Shown: positions 41,601 through 42,814 of the stretch, one piece after another
Numbering within the stretch: the stretch's first letter is position 1
Layout of the letters: every line of letters begins with the position of its first letter
NCBI GenBank assembly: GCA_040773385.1
Contig: JAXGWH010000008.1
Coordinates: 1 to 42,814 of the forward strand
Reading direction: 5' to 3'
Source of the DNA: Aeriscardovia sp040773385
GTDB taxonomy: Bacteria; Actinomycetota; Actinomycetes; Actinomycetales; Bifidobacteriaceae
DNA: 42,814 nt
Notes under the pieces: generated by a model
What the model was told of the DNA's origin: nothing
Seen by the model: only the letters and a program-made list of their open reading frames with translations
Databases searched by the model: none
Position numbers and translations under genes: made by a program

Positions 41601-42688
41601 AGAACACGCCGCTGTCGTACGTGCTCACCCTGGCCGCCGGACGCCACCGCCTCAACCTCGGTCTGTATGACTGGTGGTCATGGGAGGACCGCCCGATCAG
41701 CGCCACCTACTCCTGGGAGGGCAAGGACCCGGCAAAGCTCACCGACGATGTCACCCTGTGGAATACCAAGGGCAAGGGCAGCGCGAAGACGGTCATGTCC
41801 GGCGTGATCGACGTGCCGGAAGGCGGGAAGAAGGTCACGATTACCCTCTCCTCGCCGACCGGCACCGGGCCGGTCCTTTCGTGGATCAGCGCCGCGAAGG
41901 ACACCTCCTCGCCTGCCGCGGCCACCGTGACGTCGGCGGATTCGGTCGCCGTCTCCGGCATTGCCGGGAAGACCCCGGCGCTGCCGTCACAGGTGACGGT
42001 GCACCTCAGCGACGGCACGACCGCCACGCGGAAGGTGACGTGGGCAACCGATGACTGGGTTTCCGAGAAGCCGGGCCTTGTGGTGCTCACCGGTTCCGTC
42101 GAGGGCGCGGATGTGCCGGTCTCGGCATTCGTCACGCTCGCGCAGCCGCTCGTGGCCATCGACCAGAGGCCGGTGATTTCGGGGGCGGACGGCATCTCGA
42201 TCAGCGTCGGTGACACGTTCGATCCGAAACAGGGCGTGACGGCCTCGGATCCGGAGGACGGTGATCTCACCTCGAAGATCCGCGTCACAGGCTCGGTCGA
42301 CACCTCGAAGGCGGGCACCTACAACCTCGTCTACACGGTGGCGGACAGCCAGGGCGTCTCCACGAGCGTGCAGCGGACGGTGACCGTCACGAAGGCGTCC
42401 ACCCCGGGCGAGTCAATCCCGTGGACGCAGCTGCAGCCGTCGACGCCGGCACAGCCTGACACACCGTCCACACCGTGCCAGAAGAGCGGGTCGTCCGACT
42501 CGTCTTCGAAGACCGGGCAGAAGGGCGGCAAGCGCTCCGCCTCGTCGGCATCGGCGAAGAGTGCCTCGAAGGGCGGGCTCGCCGACACCGGCTCTGCGGT
42601 GATCGGCATCGCCGCGGCGGCCGTGCTGCTGGTCGGCGCCGGTCTCGCACTGGCTGTCGGACGTCGGCACGACGCGGCGCACCGCTGA
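38675..42688 (+). CDS. exo-beta-1,3-galactanase (GH43_24 type), sortase-anchored
   Basis: The 1337-residue secreted protein has a signal peptide ending AAPAWAAG (about residue 35). A five-bladed GH43-like domain at about 110-590 contains DGSIYIMVGEDK, YERPKLAYNTKTKRWVLWFHAD, ARDMNLFVDDKD and PFKYDGHYYIVYSGTTGW. Two malectin-like modules follow at about 653-825 and 905-1070, each followed by Ig-like bacterial repeats, and a DUF5011-like Ig repeat (PVISGADGISISVGDTFDPK) lies near 1166. A Pro-rich linker leads to LADTG at about 1302, a helix and an RRHD tail. AGAGGAG precedes the ATG. The order and the GH30 neighbour match the characterised pair of B. longum that degrades type II arabinogalactan. 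It would remove galactose from the beta-1,3 backbone, bypassing branches. The GH43_24 call rests on recognition of this family and context; the acid residues were not individually mapped. Confidence 0.82.
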   Translation: MTGRHTMGTAARRTVIGAVAATATLLSLAAPAWAAGSASSEEIARLRSTLAATQISDLKPLASASGDDSARTARYDTARPNAADVARLEKSREAARALVDSTDPSQADVTAARQKLQSDFDAVRFVYHYTSVTGTQGDRIFDNNGNLLQAHGAGIVRAKTSLLPKSDQGLDANHDGSIYIMVGEDKTDRLVARGPHIYYSDDLLNWTDKGLGFEMYHGKADLQKRLAGSDPTYKKYYNVANIEKDPDYTTIYGKDFGNFKDDWSNNNISSAQDVLTKSIFWDLKALKGDGEDKTASSAVYERPKLAYNTKTKRWVLWFHADGPQYDNENTATYSKAKAGVAISEGSDPAGPYKYLGSFRLGPGNNTSNPGMARDMNLFVDDKDANKDGVPDAYLIYSSNENKDLTISLLDSTYTKLVKPVSQQKMGTSVADGDTYNVVATDSKEAPAPFKYDGHYYIVYSGTTGWYPNENKYEVSQSDSILGPYDQQGTPFVKGSADNQDPGNSFFTQASMMIPYDESKGIFLYWGDRWFNPDTGNDISQSRYVMVPAQLVNGRLKILPAADWPISQAQEHPALTITQKFPTTASSVSEVRAQLPATVSYTEQGSTGTKTTPVVWDSYEGPDKPTQPVRFTGTLPKLGGAQVDFTVDICPKGTVLFMDAGSDPSNESGYYTTLRAQDPDLTNTTVSDQQYDPASGRTWGHSSTIGTDDEVYGSSDSDIFETGLWAHKDKEIDYKADLPAGTYSTMAGYKEWWASTGNKRRVAFSVEKDGSELGSTSITPSASGNATDPVTFTLDKPATVTFRSRQINGGDPLLSWISVRKSAGTDIASVTTVSGTTAVLAGSDPASSLPSDVEVTLENGTTARRHVTWHVDADSLPALVPTRVSGTIAGTGLPASATVQKIPAGLEYLIDVNGGASSPTYARAKALEPGLLNASADQTYTDGAAWGNASVKYGLQHTGDEDPYVSGIDAESTDTQKNTPLSYVLTLAAGRHRLNLGLYDWWSWEDRPISATYSWEGKDPAKLTDDVTLWNTKGKGSAKTVMSGVIDVPEGGKKVTITLSSPTGTGPVLSWISAAKDTSSPAAATVTSADSVAVSGIAGKTPALPSQVTVHLSDGTTATRKVTWATDDWVSEKPGLVVLTGSVEGADVPVSAFVTLAQPLVAIDQRPVISGADGISISVGDTFDPKQGVTASDPEDGDLTSKIRVTGSVDTSKAGTYNLVYTVADSQGVSTSVQRTVTVTKASTPGESIPWTQLQPSTPAQPDTPSTPCQKSGSSDSSSKTGQKGGKRSASSASAKSASKGGLADTGSAVIGIAAAAVLLVGAGLALAVGRRHDAAHR

Positions 42689-42729
42689 GGTGTGATCATG
42701 AGGTGTCGTCGATGAGGCCTGAAGGAATC

Positions 42730-42759
42730 CTGACGGAGGTCTGACGGATACCTGACGGA
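42730..42759 (+). repeat. 11-bp direct repeats behind the galactanase gene
   Basis: CTGACGGA occurs at 42730, 42741 and 42752, a period of 11 bp, just after the GH43 stop. A weaker copy precedes them. No function is recognised. Confidence 0.6.
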
Positions 42760-42788
42760 CATCCTGGACGCCTGAGAAACAGAGAGCG

Positions 42789-42814
42789 GGGTGCGGCCCT
42801 TGTGGGCCGCACCC
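42789..42814 (+). terminator. terminator stem at the window end
   Basis: GGGTGCGGCCC at 42789-42799 and its complement at 42804-42814 form an 11-bp stem with a TTGT loop. The T-run would lie beyond the window. It is probably the terminator of the galactanase operon. Confidence 0.75.

Overview
This window is from a high-GC Gram-positive actinobacterium, almost certainly a Bifidobacterium. The evidence is the strong GC codon bias, a long Lys/Ala/Glu-rich tail on ribosomal protein S16, low-complexity inserts in TrmD, RimM, Ffh, CysS and Rho, the actinobacterial block coaD - sepIVA-like - DUF177 - rpmF - rnc, and a pair of sortase-anchored galactanases of the kind known from B. longum that degrade type II arabinogalactan. 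The species cannot be fixed from the sequence.

Layout. Positions 1-1300 are accessory: the 3' end of an IS3-family transposase, a membrane protein without a start codon, and a Phd/YefM-Doc toxin-antitoxin pair directly behind trmD. Positions 1303-6640 hold the rpsP / khpA / rimM / trmD translation genes, all on the minus strand. Between rpsP and khpA lie about 2.7 kb of other DNA: a histidine-kinase remnant, a LytTR-DUF3021 regulatory pair and an array of 42-bp repeats in inverted orientation. Positions 6660-15100 carry a membrane-anchored EEP-fold phosphatase/nuclease and a MacB-type ABC transporter, then ffh, cysS and a frameshifted glutamine amidotransferase gene. Positions 15280-21044 carry an ABC-F ATPase, then rnc, rpmF, a DUF177 gene, a SepIVA/DivIVA-like gene and coaD, reading leftward. 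Positions 21149-28455 carry a DUF3039 gene, pncB, a Pr6Pr membrane protein, an IS30 element, rph, rdgB, an AEC transporter, tRNA-Leu(UAG) and tRNA-Thr(CGU). Positions 28534-33915 carry an acyltransferase-3 protein, pgi and rho. Positions 34562-42688 carry a GH30 endo-beta-1,6-galactanase gene, broken by a frameshift in a CT repeat, and an intact GH43_24-type exo-beta-1,3-galactanase. Both end in a sortase-type anchor. A perfect 14-bp LacI-type palindrome lies upstream of the pair.

How the genes work together. Most of the window is housekeeping: ribosome maturation, protein targeting, aminoacylation, RNA processing, cofactor synthesis and transcription termination. The accessory parts are the toxin-antitoxin pair, the LytTR cassette with its repeat array, the IS elements and the galactan locus. 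In the galactan locus, the two cell-wall-bound enzymes would remove the beta-1,3-galactan backbone and beta-1,6-galactan side chains of plant arabinogalactan outside the cell. Many housekeeping starts (ffh, cysS, coaD, rph and others) have a TANNNT-type -10 box ending 6-7 nt before the start codon, which suggests leaderless transcripts. No CRISPR array, rRNA, origin or prophage is visible.
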